The translations under genes were made by a program, and so were the position numbers. Below the pieces are notes generated by a model. It saw only the letters and a list, made by a program, of their open reading frames with translations, ran no database searches and had not been told where the DNA came from. Positions 34,914 through 45,506 of a DNA stretch of 64,000 nt are shown here, piece by piece. Where the stretch lies: positions 2,439,816-2,503,815 of the forward strand of contig OY294052.1 of NCBI GenBank assembly GCA_958510825.1. Reading direction: 5' to 3'. This stretch comes from Brachypterus glaber. Taxonomy: Eukaryota > Arthropoda > Insecta > Coleoptera > Kateretidae. The number at the start of each line of letters is the position of its first letter. The stretch's first letter is position 1.

Positions 34914-35059
34914 GAATTTAATGTTTTAGCACGGGTTTTTGAATGAAGATCCGCGCTTCTCATTCAAGGACATTGACTTTGGTTCAAAGGAATGCTAGCA
35001 TTGAAACACATATCGAAAGACACGTGTTCTTGGTTCAAGGAATCTTTTTTTTTTCTGTG
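34914..35059. mobile_element. TA|CACAGAAAA MITE, shortened copy 3
   Basis: CACAGAAAA at 34914 and TTTTTTTTTCTGTG ending 35059 enclose GAATGAAGATCCGCG, TTGACTTTGGTTCAAAG and CGAAAGACACGTGTTCTTGG, i.e. the right arm of the family at 12476. Most of the left arm is deleted. Confidence 0.7.
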
Positions 35060-35339
35060 TTTAAAATAAGAAAGTGTACAGTGTTGGCAAAGTTACATTG
35101 AAGGGGGATAATACCACAGCAATGCATGATAATATCACTTGCACGCAGGCCAAATGCACATTGTGCATACTACCTTCTGTGGACCACCGGCTTATAGTGA
35201 CTTCCGAACCACTGTTTATAGATACAATTTTTGTCCAACAATTCTTTTTTATAGAAATTGAACAAACTATTATTTCTACCACCTAGTTTAATCTAAGGCA
35301 AGTAGATTCAAATTCAACAATTCAGGATAAGAGTAAAGA
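35060..35339. other. gene-less; shares a 23-mer with 42990
   Basis: The 23 bases at 35083-35105, containing TTGGCAAAGTTACATTGAAG, recur exactly at 42990-43012; the flanks do not match. Open frames on both strands here overlap and show no family resemblance. Confidence 0.45.
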
Positions 35340-35530
35340 GAGCATCCTTACTGTATAGTCGGCCACAATTCTCCATGTCACAAGGAGAGCAGCTTTGCTG
35401 AGAGCAGCCATCATGTACAGTCGGACACAAATCTCAATGTCCCATCGCATGAACTAAATAATTTGTCTTCCACCGCGGGGACTCGAACCCACGCTCTAGC
35501 CGTGACGAATTAAATATCAAATGCTGTGTG
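35340..35530 (-). repeat. SINE-like sequence with B box
   Basis: On the minus strand GTGGGTTCGAGTCCCCGC is a perfect Pol III B box (GGTTCGAGTCC). It is followed by two related ~65-base blocks, each with GTC(C/G)G(A/C)C and GACAT. No convincing A box lies at the expected distance, so only part of a tRNA-derived SINE is supported. Confidence 0.45.
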
Positions 35531-35709
35531 TAAAGTGTAGTTAAACGTGTATTTTTCTTGTCCGCAATTATATAATTATGATTCAGAAAAACGTTCTAAG
35601 AGGGCGTTATCACTCTGTATACAATAGCAAGCAAGAATATTTTATTTGTTCAAAATGATCCACATATCTCTTAAATTGCGACCTACCTGCAAACACCTTT
35701 ACTGAAGTA

Positions 35710-36134
35710 CACGGAAAGAAATTAGTGGGCTCTGCGCTATACATTATAAGATATTTGGTAACAGTGGCCAATTATAGTGATTTAAGCTATAGATTATAAG
35801 GGACACAATAACTAATAATGTTAAAAATAAATTGGAAACGATTATATATATTACAGACACGATTATATTTATTACAGGCACTATTATAAATTTACAGAAA
35901 TTTTATTATATTATAAAAATTATTAGCACGGACAATAATTAAATCTATTTAAGCTATAAATGCCATACTATTTGTTATATTTTATTATTCACTAAACAAT
36001 TAAAGTATTTCATATAAATTTTTACACTGACTGCCATAATTGTAAGAGAAAGCCTTGTATTTATATAATAAGCGATTATAATTTGCTTGGTATGTGTGTT
36101 ATAGCGCTCCTAGCTATAATTTTTTTTTTCCGTG
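35710..36134. mobile_element. TA|CACGGAAAGAAATTAG element, copy 1
   Basis: A 425-bp element with CACGGAAA...TTTCCGTG ends and TA on both sides. Sub-terminal GCGCTATACATTATAAG, AGCTATAGATTATAAG and ATAGCGCTCCTAGCTATAA blocks repeat a CTATA(A/G) theme near both ends. Nearly identical copies lie at 40689 and 57473, suggesting recent movement. Noncoding. Confidence 0.9.
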
Positions 36135-36564
36135 TATGTATACATATTAAGAAAATGAACGCTGTTATTATTTATACCGGGAATTAACTTATTTTTACAT
36201 TTAATTTCTTTTTGCTTTATGTACGATCTTCTTGTTGACCCTGTCAACTCCAGGTTATTTATTTTTTTAATCTTTTTATACTTTTGTTTAGATTTGTCAA
36301 TCTTCCAAGATAAGGGGGAAATGGAAACCCCGTTTCAGCTCGAGTCTTTCTTGTATAATTAAATTTATATTCCTTTGGTAAATTTACGAAATTACACAAC
36401 AGTGTAAGTATAAGTAAATTTGGCTAAATAGGTTAAAAGTGTTTGCGCCCTTTTTTTTTTGGAAGCATAGAGTTATAAGTGCATTAAACTATTATTTGTA
36501 GCAGGGTCAAATTATTTATAAAGGGTGACAGACTTTGGCATTTTACATAATTTTTTTAATTTCT
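36135..36564. other. gene-less stretch
   Basis: Nothing recognised. Confidence 0.4.
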
Positions 36565-37272
36565 AAAGGACGTTTATAGAGTATGTCACGTCTATGCATA
36601 GCTATGGGCGGAGTTTGTGATACTGGGGCAGTGGGAGGGAATCTGTACTAATTTGATGTGACAAAAAATTTAAGTGCTAATATAAATTATGTGAACCTGT
36701 AGTGTACCTACCATTTTTTTTTACTATTTATATTTTTATGACTAAAAGACTTAATATTTTAAATAATATGTTAAGTATTTTTTTCTGTATAAAAATTTAA
36801 CGTGACGTCTACATAGGGAAGTAATTAGCAGGTAGTTCGTGAAAGATTTAGCTAGCGAGTCGTTTCTACAACACGCTATGAATAAATTCACGTGATGTGT
36901 CGGTATCATTTAAAATTGTTGTTGATATACTTGTCGTAAAACCCTAGTTCGTGGTTGTCAAATATTATTGTTCCCATATTTTGCTCACAACCACAACATC
37001 AAGATCATCACGACCAAAGGTTAGTGAACCCCTCTTTTTCCCTTCAAACCCAATTTATACCCTCCAAAGCAGTCCACTATCTCTCGTTTCGTTTTCGTTA
37101 ATTTAAAGTTATCGAAGGCATAGTTTTTTTTATCTAACTTAGACATATGTTTGGTAGAATAAAAATTTAACGTGACGTTTAAACAGGGTCAGTGCCGGTG
37201 TGACACTTTGTGACAAGGGAGAGGGGTCAAAAATGAACAAAAAAGTGTGACATACTTTCTGGACGTCCCTTT
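36565..37272. mobile_element. ~700-bp element with GGACGT...TATGTCAC ends
   Basis: Left AAAGGACGTTTATAGAGTAT-GTCAC and right GTGACATACTTTCTGGACGT are imperfect inverted ends over about 28 bp. An internal direct repeat, ATAAAAATTTAACGTGACGT, occurs near 36798 and 37160. No transposase remnant was found. Confidence 0.55.
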
Positions 37273-37720
37273 ATATTAGTTTTATGCAGTTAGAATTCTA
37301 TTTCACTACGATTTTCCAATGACTTATCGTTTAATGTACTTAGGTTGTTAATTTGGTTATCGCGAAATTTAATTACTGCAAAACAAAGATAAATATGACT
37401 GCCTTTATTGTAGCTGCTTCTAAGCCAAATTTATTACAGCCTCTCCAGCTTACACTGATGTTTAACATTGGGGTAAATCCATGGTAACCCACGTTACAGC
37501 CGCCGAAAATATGATTTTTTTAAATATATTATTACAAAGCTTATTTGGGGCTTATGTACAATTTTTCAAGAAATAAACTATAACTATATTAGTATTAACA
37601 ATTGTTTGTTATTTATTATTATTGTAGATATTTTGTTAAAAATTAATAATGTAATAAAATACTTAAAAGAAAGTGTAATTTTTTTCTATGGCTGTAAGGT
37701 AAGTCACCATGTATTTACAC
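37273..37720. other. gene-less stretch
   Basis: Nothing recognised. Confidence 0.4.
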
Positions 37721-38030
37721 CTATGGACAATCGTACAAGGATTGTCCTCTCCAACAGTCTTCTACAATATTTGAGAATTCCTAAAAATCTTTTACAATCA
37801 TCTACAATCCTCCACAATCATCTAAAATCTTTTTAACAATCGTCAATAGTTTTTTTAAATATAATATTTTCCTTTTTGCCCTTTTTTTTCTCGTCAAAAT
37901 TTTCTGTCAGGGGTAAAGCTCTTTTTTTAGAGGTGATGACTTTTTTGTCGTTAATTTTTTTCCACCCGGGGTAAAGCTTGTTTTCAGTTTCAGAGTTGAT
38001 GAGTTTTTATTAGTCATTAAAACACAATCT
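37721..38030. repeat. degenerate short tandem runs
   Basis: 37750-37850 repeats TCTACAATC / CCACAATCAT units of about 10-11 bases. 37890-38010 holds two diverged units with GTCAGGGGTAAAGCT and GAGGTGATGA that resemble the 82-bp GGCGCC unit (compare ACCGTCAGGGGTAAACTT read on the minus strand at 7350-7375). Confidence 0.5.
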
Positions 38031-39421
38031 TTTTGACAATCGTCCACAAGCCTTGTATATATTTTGCTCAATAAATAAAGACCTCTTTATTTTTTTGGAA
38101 AATCATTAAAAAATAAAATTCTTCAAATATTATAAATTTTCATACTTAATCTTTCTGTATCAGGGGGTAGTTACCTTGGAGACACCCATCAACAAACATT
38201 ATCCGCTAACAAAGAAAATTTGGGTTACCTAACAATTAAATATACCCTTTGTGCTAAAAAATACACCCTGGAGATCAGAGATAACAATGGGGAGTTGTAA
38301 GTACACATTTTGTACTTATATATATTTTTTTTCACTACTGGCTTTAAAACGTACAATTGTAATTATTTCTCTTCCGAGAAACCTAGAGCAATAATATTTT
38401 TTTCTCTCCTAGTAGGAGTTAATTTTATAAATATTTAATAACTGTCACTTGATTTTTCTGGAATTTAAAAATATGACATTGGTTAATAATTTTTGTTGGA
38501 CAAAATTCAACAATATTTTGCCATTGGATAAAAAATGAGCATGGCAAATATTTTAAATAAATGAATTATAATGTAATATAAAACATTATTTAGTAAATAA
38601 ACAACTTTCCCATATGTTTTCACACATTTTAAAAATATAAAAACGCTACCTACTAGAACTGTCAACTTTTAGTAAATAAGCTGATTCATTTGGTTTCAAA
38701 AATGGGGGTCGTGTTTTGATTTTTCAATTTTTTGTGCTAAAAAAAGCGAATTTTTAAGTTTTTTTTGTAAATTTTTATTTATGTCAATTAAAATTAGTTT
38801 AAAAGTAAAATTTACGTTTTTTCATCATGAAATTAATAATTTTTAAAAATTGTTCGATTTTTTTAGAGAAATTTTGACAAAAATACCCATTTTCAACCCC
38901 ATTTTAAACCCAAAAAAATATATATAGTTCCCGACGAAGGTGTTTTCGGTAAAACTCAACTATACAATTGTGTGTACTTTGTTAACATCGTATATAATTC
39001 ATATTTTTGGCCGAATTCGAAAACCCTGTTACACCGATGTATTTACATTATATGTATAGTCTTAAATCCAATATCCTAAGTATAACTAACAAGCAGTTGA
39101 TTTAAAGGCATATAGAAACTGAATTAAAACACCGTGTACCACCGTGGCACACTTCGTCGCGAAAGTGTTAAATGAAGAATTTCATAGGCTTTAAAATGAT
39201 TTTTCACACGACCCCCCTTTCTATTTAAAAAAATATCCCCCCATGCCCCCCTGCCAACATTTTAAGAGCTAAAAGTATCAAATATATGCTAAAAGAAAGT
39301 TGTCTTTCTAAATTTGAAGTCGATATCTCAAAAGTTAAGAGGGGGGGGGGGGTGACTTTTGATCCGCTCTGTATAATACGCTCGACTGCAAAAAAAGTAT
39401 TTTCTACGTCGGTATATAATT
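38031..39421. other. gene-less stretch
   Basis: AT-rich. C- and G-runs at 39206-39350 and a GATCCGCTCTGTATA end near 39361 look like one side of a decayed element similar to the weak end at 28995. No gene. Confidence 0.4.
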
Positions 39422-39498
39422 CTGCCTTGCTAAGCTAAAAGGTCTTATCTGTGTATGTTAAACCTATGTAGATAGGACCTTTCAGCTTAGCACGGCAG
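39422..39498. mobile_element. 77-bp hairpin element, copy 3 (flank AATT)
   Basis: CTGCCTTGCTAAGCTAAAAG pairs with CTTTCAGCTTAGCACGGCAG. AATT lies directly on both sides. Same length and loop as copy 1, with two changes in the left arm. Confidence 0.85.
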
Positions 39499-39758
39499 AA
39501 TTACTATTGTATTTGCAGCATAAATAGGTATCAAAAATGTTAGATATTTTTTCTCTGTTTGAGAAACGGCGTTTTTATGATTTATCGTGAAAGGCCGCTA
39601 CTTTAAAGCATATATCCTGGAAAAACAAGCAATAACAAAAACTTTTAAGACCGGAAAATATATGTATGTGCAACACAATCGGTATTTGAGTCGAGGTTTT
39701 TCCAAGAATTCTGTTTTAAGATGGAAAAACTGACATAAATTTATAGTTGATACTAAAA

Positions 39759-40612
39759 GTCCAGTCAAATAACGAAAAATTCCTGTGTTAAATTGCAATA
39801 AATGTACACGTGCTGATATTTTAAAGGGTAGTAGTGGAAGGTAACACTCCTGTTAGTTTTTCACCGGGTGATTTGCGTAAGGGATGTCTGCTATCTTAAA
39901 TTTTAGGGGTGAGTGCGGTTATCTCGCTAAATATGCATCTTACGATAAAAATGCATATGATCAATTTTGTTAATGATAAAATTTCCAACAATTTTTGTTT
40001 GACTCATTTTTTTATTATATTAATAACAATCGAGTTATAAATATTCAAAAATTGGGTGAAATTGTTTTTTTTTTCGATTTTTCAGCCAAATTATTCGTCG
40101 GGAGGATAAAAGTGGTTATAAGCAAACTTGAAATTCTCTATAAGTTTTATATATTATGCGTTTTCATAATTATTTTGTTACGGTGAAAAAGTGGGTGGTG
40201 AAAGTCGAGTTGCGCCCTCTGTAACCGTACCAAAGTACCTATGAAAATTTGTAGTATATGAAGCTTATAGAGAATTTCAAGACCTACAAGTTTGCTCATT
40301 ACCACTTGTATCGTCTGATGAATAATTTGGCCGAAAAATGGAAAAAAACAATTTCACCTCCAACACGACTGTTTTTAAATTAACTCGATTGTTATTAATA
40401 TATTAAAAAAATGATCCAAACGAAAATTGATGGAAGTTTCCTCCTTAACAAAATTGGTTATATGCATTTTTATCGTAAGATGCATATTAAACAACTCACC
40501 CCTAAAATTCAAGATAGCGGACAGCCCTTACGCAAATCACCCGGTGAAAAACTTACAGGAGTGTTCTGTTAACATCTACTACTACCCTTTAAAATATCAG
40601 CCCTTGTACATA
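39759..40612. mobile_element. GTCCAGTCAAATAA long foldback, truncated copy
   Basis: Arms of about 400 bp share GGGTGATTTGCGTAAGGG, ATCTTACGATAAAAATGCAT, TTTCAGCCAAATTATTCGTC and AGAGAATTTCAAG in mirror order around a short centre near 40195. The last ~45 bases of the right arm are missing: after TATCAGCCC-TTGTACA it joins another palindrome. An open frame near 39995 is a by-product. Confidence 0.85.
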
Positions 40613-40619
40613 GGGACAC

Positions 40620-40688
40620 TAGATCTAGGTCTTAAGTGAGCAAGGCGACAGACTGTCTGTCGCCTTGCTAACTTAAGACCTAAATCTA
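40620..40688. repeat. 69-bp near-perfect palindrome
   Basis: TAGGTCTTAAGTGAGCAAGG and its complement meet at GACAGACTGTCTGTC with almost no loop. It joins a truncated foldback to the TA end of the next element, so it may mark a rearrangement junction. Confidence 0.75.
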
Positions 40689-41037
40689 CACGGAAAGAAA
40701 TTAGTGGGCTCTGCGCTATACATTATAAGATATTTGGTAACAGTGGCAAATTATAGTGATTTAAGCTATAGATTATAAGGGACACAATAACTAATAATGT
40801 TAAAAATAAATTGGAAACGATTATATATATTACAGACACGATTATATTTATTACAGGCACTATTATAAATTTACAGAAATTTTATTATATTATAAAAATT
40901 ATTAGCACGGACAATAATTAAATCTATTTAAGCTATAAATGCCATACTATTTGTCATATTTTATTATTCACTAAACAATTAAAGTATTTCATATAAATTT
41001 TTACACTGACTGCCATAATTGTAAGAGAAAGCCTTGT
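40689..41037. mobile_element. TA|CACGGAAAGAAATTAG element, copy 2 cut by gap
   Basis: Almost base-for-base the same as 35710-36057 (for example GTGGCAAATT against GTGGCCAATT). It is interrupted by the run of N, so the right end cannot be checked. Confidence 0.9.
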
Positions 41038-41237
41038 NNNNNNNNNNNNNNNNNNNNNNNNNNNNNNNNNNNNNNNNNNNNNNNNNNNNNNNNNNNNNNN
41101 NNNNNNNNNNNNNNNNNNNNNNNNNNNNNNNNNNNNNNNNNNNNNNNNNNNNNNNNNNNNNNNNNNNNNNNNNNNNNNNNNNNNNNNNNNNNNNNNNNNN
41201 NNNNNNNNNNNNNNNNNNNNNNNNNNNNNNNNNNNNN
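41038..41237. other. assembly gap (200 N)
   Basis: Exactly 200 N, probably a fixed-size scaffold gap. It lies within a multi-copy element, so a repeat-induced misjoin is possible. Confidence 0.99.
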
Positions 41238-41274
41238 GCAACACTTTTGTTTTAATTAAAATATAACAGTTATA

Positions 41275-42170
41275 GTCCAGTCAAATAATAAATTTAAATT
41301 GTAGTAAATTTACATGGGCTGATGGATAGTAGTAGTGGATGGTAACAGAACACTCTGTTAGTTTTTCACCGGGTGATTTGCGTAAGGGGTGTCCGCTATC
41401 TTGAAATTTATGGATGAGTTGTTTAAGATGCGTCTTACGATAAAAATTCATATAAAAAACTTTGTAAAGGAGGAAATTTTCACCAATTGGATCATTTTTT
41501 TAATATATTAATAACAACTGGTTAATTCAAAAATAGTTATGTTGGAGGTGAAATTTGTTTTTTTTTTTCATTTTTCAGCCAAATTATCCATCGGGCGATA
41601 AAAGTGGCAATGAGCAAAATTGTAGCTCTTGAAATTCTCTATAAGTTCATATATTATAAATTTTAGGTACTTTGGTACGGTTACAGCCGGCTCAACTCGA
41701 CTTTCAGCGTCCACTGTAACCGTAACAAAATATGTACTTATAATAAATGTATAATATATAAAACTTATAGAGAATTTCAAGAGCTTCAAGTTTGCTTATA
41801 ACCACTTTTATCCTCCGATAAATAGTTTGGCTGAAAAATCGAAAAAAACAAATTTTACCCCCAACATGGCCATTTTTGAATATTTATAACTCGATTGTTA
41901 TTAATATATTAAAAAAATGATATAATCAAAAATTGTAGGAAATTTTCTCCTTAACAAAAATGGTTATATGTATTTTTATCGTAAGAAGCATATTTAGCGA
42001 GATAACCGCACTCACCACTAAAATTTAAGATAGCGGACACCCCTTACGCAAATCATTCGGTGAAAAACTAACTGAAGTGTTCTGTTACTCTCCACTACTA
42101 CCCTTTAAAATATCAGTCCGTGTACATTTATTGCAATTTAAAATAGCAATTTTTCGTTATTTGACTGGAC
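41275..42170. mobile_element. GTCCAGTCAAATAA long foldback, complete copy
   Basis: An 896-bp palindrome with arms of ~430 bp, GTCCAGTCAAATAATAAA to TTTGACTGGAC, next to TA on both sides; AGTTAT also flanks both ends if the boundary is drawn at AGTCC/GGACT. The centre carries GGTTACAG...CTGTAACC. It contains no coding capacity beyond palindrome frames. Confidence 0.9.
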
Positions 42171-42424
42171 TAGTTATGGTTTAAACTCGTGAACAGGTCA
42201 AAAAGAGAAATACAGCATTTGCCAGAATCATTTATTTCGGCGACTGTCTTTTTGCGAAACTCTCGCGGAAATATTAATGATGATGCATGATTCGCAAATA
42301 TAAACCATTCATTATTCTCCGAAGCGCACTTTAAAATGTCAACTTTTGACAAAATGGTTTAATATAAATATTAAACTGAATATGACTTTCGAAAATACAA
42401 AATGAGCCAGTAAAAAGAAGGCTA

Positions 42425-43060
42425 TAGTATTTTGGGCTAAATCGCCTGCAACGATAAGATTTTACATGCTTATAGATACCTATAATATATAGATAAAAGT
42501 CCAAACCTAGCGAAAATTTCAGCCATTTTTACATCACGGAACATACTTTAATTAATTTATTTATTTACGAATTTTGACATATGGTTATGCTGGATTTGGC
42601 AACATTACACCTGACGATAGTTGAACTGTCAAATGTCATGTCATATCGAAATAAAAATAACTTTGCAAAAAGTGTGCTGTGTAAACTGCCATTGACTGTT
42701 AGATTAAATTATTGTGTTGTTTTTTATTATCTTTTTACGAATTTAATACACAATTTGTAAGTAGGCTAAAATTATCTGACTAGTTTCTTAAGTTTCAGTG
42801 AGATTATGGAGCTGTTTTTGAGGTATTTATACTAATAACATTATAAAGCAAGTTACATAGACAATTTCTCGGGCAATTTCAAGCTGTAGTTAAAAAAAAT
42901 ACATATAATTAATATTGTACAGTATTTTTATTTGACTTTCTAAATGAATAACTATTTGATGTTCAGGTAAACAAAAGATATAAAAAAAAGTTGGCAAAGT
43001 TACATTGAAGGGTAACAAAAGTTGCCTTTAAAACGATTTCCTTCCTTAAAGTTACAAGTA
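42425..43060 (+). repeat. GGGCTAAATCGCC family, copy 3
   Basis: Head GGGCTAAATCGCCTGCAACG is intact and the tail follows the order of 19660-20550 through GCCTTTAAAACGATTTCCTT. An extra segment with AAAAGTCCAAAC (42495-42506) splits the TAGATACATAAAAA block found in other copies. Confidence 0.8.
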
Positions 43061-43660
43061 TTAGTTTGTTGAACATACTATTCCTAACCGTAGCAAAGAA
43101 GATTTAGTGGAGGGGGGGGTGAAGAAGATCGAAAATCTAAAATTACAACTTTTATCCCCTCGACAAAAAAGGTTGATAACTAAAAAAAACTTTTCTACTA
43201 CTAGGTACTAAAATTATAACTTTTATATTTTTAATCCATGAAATTTACAACTTCTTCAAATTTTAAGATAAGTGGGGGAGGTTTTTATTTGTTACTCGAT
43301 CAAAGTTAATTGTTCTAAAAAAGTTAACTTATTTTGTAATTTTACAGGCAATATCATATTCTTTTGCGTTTTGGCCATTGAAACTTTTAAATTAAGTAGA
43401 TACAGTATAATTTATCAGAATTAGGTTTTTAACAAACTTTTTAATTATTTTCTTCAGGCTTTAGCTTTAGATATAATTAATGTTTTACACAAAAACGCTT
43501 ACAAACTTTTTAAATATTTTTAATAAACATCAAAATATGCATAAAATAAGCATATAACATACATGTAAGTGATTATGTGGTTTGTGTCCTTGACAATGTA
43601 TTTCGAGGTTTATTTGTGGGTTGTGGGACAGCGTTGGGTTATCAAAACTATATCTTTATA
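43061..43660. other. gene-less stretch
   Basis: Low-complexity G-run at 43113 and AT-rich DNA. No gene. Confidence 0.4.
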
Positions 43661-43702
43661 GATTGCCGACGTTTCGGAAATATATTATTCCTTCTTCAGG
43701 GC
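43661..43702 (-). ncRNA. hammerhead-like retroelement terminal-repeat motif
   Basis: The minus strand reads CCCTGAAGAAGGAA, an 8-base loop and TTTCCGAAACGTCGGCAATC. CTGAAGA...GAAAC with a GGAA/TTCC stem between matches the CTGATGA-stem-GAAA layout of hammerhead motifs found in Penelope-like terminal repeats. CTGAAGA differs from the active core CTGATGA by one base, so cleavage is doubtful. Confidence 0.4.
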
Positions 43703-44499
43703 TGTAAATAAATAGAAACTGTAAAACCTTTGCTTCTATGAACTAGGGACAGGTAAACTCGAGGGTAAACTATTGTACTGACCTTTCTAAAATATTTAAC
43801 TAAGTTGAGGTGTTTCATTTGGCATCTATTATGTAGGGACCATTTCATTGTCTACTTGATAGGGTGATGATGAGGTAGTACGACAAAAAAATTGGTACTT
43901 TATATTTAAATAAAAACAGTCTCCCGGAAAATGGCCCTTTTCCTCGACCTATAAATGGTCTCGGAAAAGTACTATTTCAATAATCTTAAACTTAAGTCAC
44001 TTTTTAGTCACTCTGTACCGTTTTAAGATGCAAAAAAACTATAATAAAATACAGTGTAACGTAAAGCTGCTTGTCGGAATATCTTATGACCAACTTTCGC
44101 CTTATCACGTACGCTCACGCTTCTAGACGTCAGAGACCATTTTTCATTTCTCACGCCTAATATATCGGAGCAGTGCAAAAGTAAATCCTATTAAATTTCG
44201 TTTTAAATATTCTTATGAAACGCTTTGAGAAAACTCAGAAATATATTCGAATGTAGATTTTTATTATCATGCCGAAACTGCTTATTTTGAAAATCTATGG
44301 CCATTCTGCATAACTGTAAATTAGGCTCTAATTACATAGGCCAAAGCCTTTCGGTATGAATTCACAGACCTTTCGTCTAGTTTTTTTAATTTAAAGTCGT
44401 TTATTTATAACAACTTTACAAAATGGCCATTGACCGATGTCCTTCAGCCTGTATTACTATTTAACAAATATTTATATGTAAACATACTAAAATAAAATT
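43703..44499. other. gene-less stretch
   Basis: Nothing recognised. Confidence 0.4.
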
Positions 44500-44843
44500 T
44501 ATATATATATAAAAAAAAGATAATGTAATATAAAATTAAATAAATAATACTGGAGGTAGTTTATTGTTCGTTTAAATCCTGGATAATTTCCAACAGTGTT
44601 CTCTCTGGATACTTTGCTTAAGCAGGACTGGTGTTGTAACTCGTTTTTATCAAATTTTTGTGAAAGTGTTTGGATGCGGGGAAGTATTGGGGTGGTAGTG
44701 GTTAGTTCTAGAATAAGAGTGTTTGGAGGATTGTGGAGTGGGTTTGTGGGATGTCTAACTTTGGTTATCCTCCTCAATGCTGAAGTTTCCGCCACTCTGA
44801 TGTTTGGACTTCGTCTAGTTTTATATTAAGACATGCCAAAATT
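44500..44843 (-). pseudogene. non-LTR retrotransposon pol fragment (post-RT region)
   Basis: Open on the minus strand from a stop near 44840: TRRSPNIRVAETSALRRITK, then VRHPTNPLHNPPNTLI and TTTTPILPRIQTLSQKFDKN, after which the composition becomes unlike coding. The L-R-x-I-T/hydrophobic, N-P-L-x-N-P, then P-I-x-x-R-I-x-x-L-x-x-K-F pattern is typical of the region after the RT domain in jockey-like non-LTR elements. No RT or RNase H is present. The plus-strand frame over the same bases is its antisense shadow. Confidence 0.5.
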
Positions 44844-45236
44844 GCGAGTTTTCATGTAAAAAGTGATAAAGTGATTTTAAATTCTGTGAAATAACTATGC
44901 ATACACCTTTCCCTGGTTCATATGATCTAGATAAATTTAAATAAATTGCAATATCATTCACTTATGTTTTCCACATGAACAGTAGTAATTTGTTTTATTT
45001 GCAGATATAAAAAATACGAAAAATTGCGACTTTACCCTATTTCAATTTGCATTTGCACAAAAAAAACATGACCAATGGTCATTGACCATGAACCGTACTT
45101 GACGTTATATTCGTTGAAGTAAAGACGTGCTTTCTCGGCTTACTTTGTAAGTTTTAAACTTTTTCATTTGTTTCATTTGTTCGTATGGAATATCCTAGCC
45201 TTATTATGAATTATGTGTTGGCTTACCTGGCCTTAG
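44844..45236. other. gene-less stretch
   Basis: AT-rich; ATGGTCATTGACCAT near 45074 is a small palindrome. Confidence 0.4.
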
Positions 45237-45244
45237 GGTATACC

Positions 45245-45498
45245 CAGCGAACTAATAACTCTTCTCTCTAGAATACGCATACCGTTAATATAAAGTATCG
45301 CCAACATCTCGGTTTGTTTGTAAACAAATAGTAGGTATATTCAGGCCTGAACAATAACAGTTACCAGTAACTGTTATTGTTGTCTCTGTTAGAACAAAGC
45401 TGTGCGAGTAAGACAGACAAATGTATATGTTGGCTACGTTTTTGTCAGTTTTTACAAATGAAATGCCTATTCTAGAGAGAAGAGTTATTAGTTCGTTG
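45245..45498 (+). mobile_element. hAT-type MITE, copy 3 (TSD GGTATACC)
   Basis: A 254-bp element with CAGCGAACTAATAACTCTTC and GAGTTATTAGTTCGTTG ends and perfect GGTATACC duplications (45237-45244, 45499-45506). About 95% like 17222-17473 by eye. Confidence 0.9.
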
Positions 45499-45506
45499 GG
45501 TATACC

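Noticed and set aside
33080..44156. Su(H)-type sites (TGTGGGAA near 33080, CGTGAGAA near 44150) as Notch input to mib1
   Set aside because: Two isolated 8-mers 11 kb apart are expected by chance in a window of this size.
44807..44817. Further GTTTGGACTT match to the AAGTCCAAAC string
   Set aside because: Only 10 bases match and they fall inside the coding frame of the non-LTR fragment, so it was left out of the motif count.
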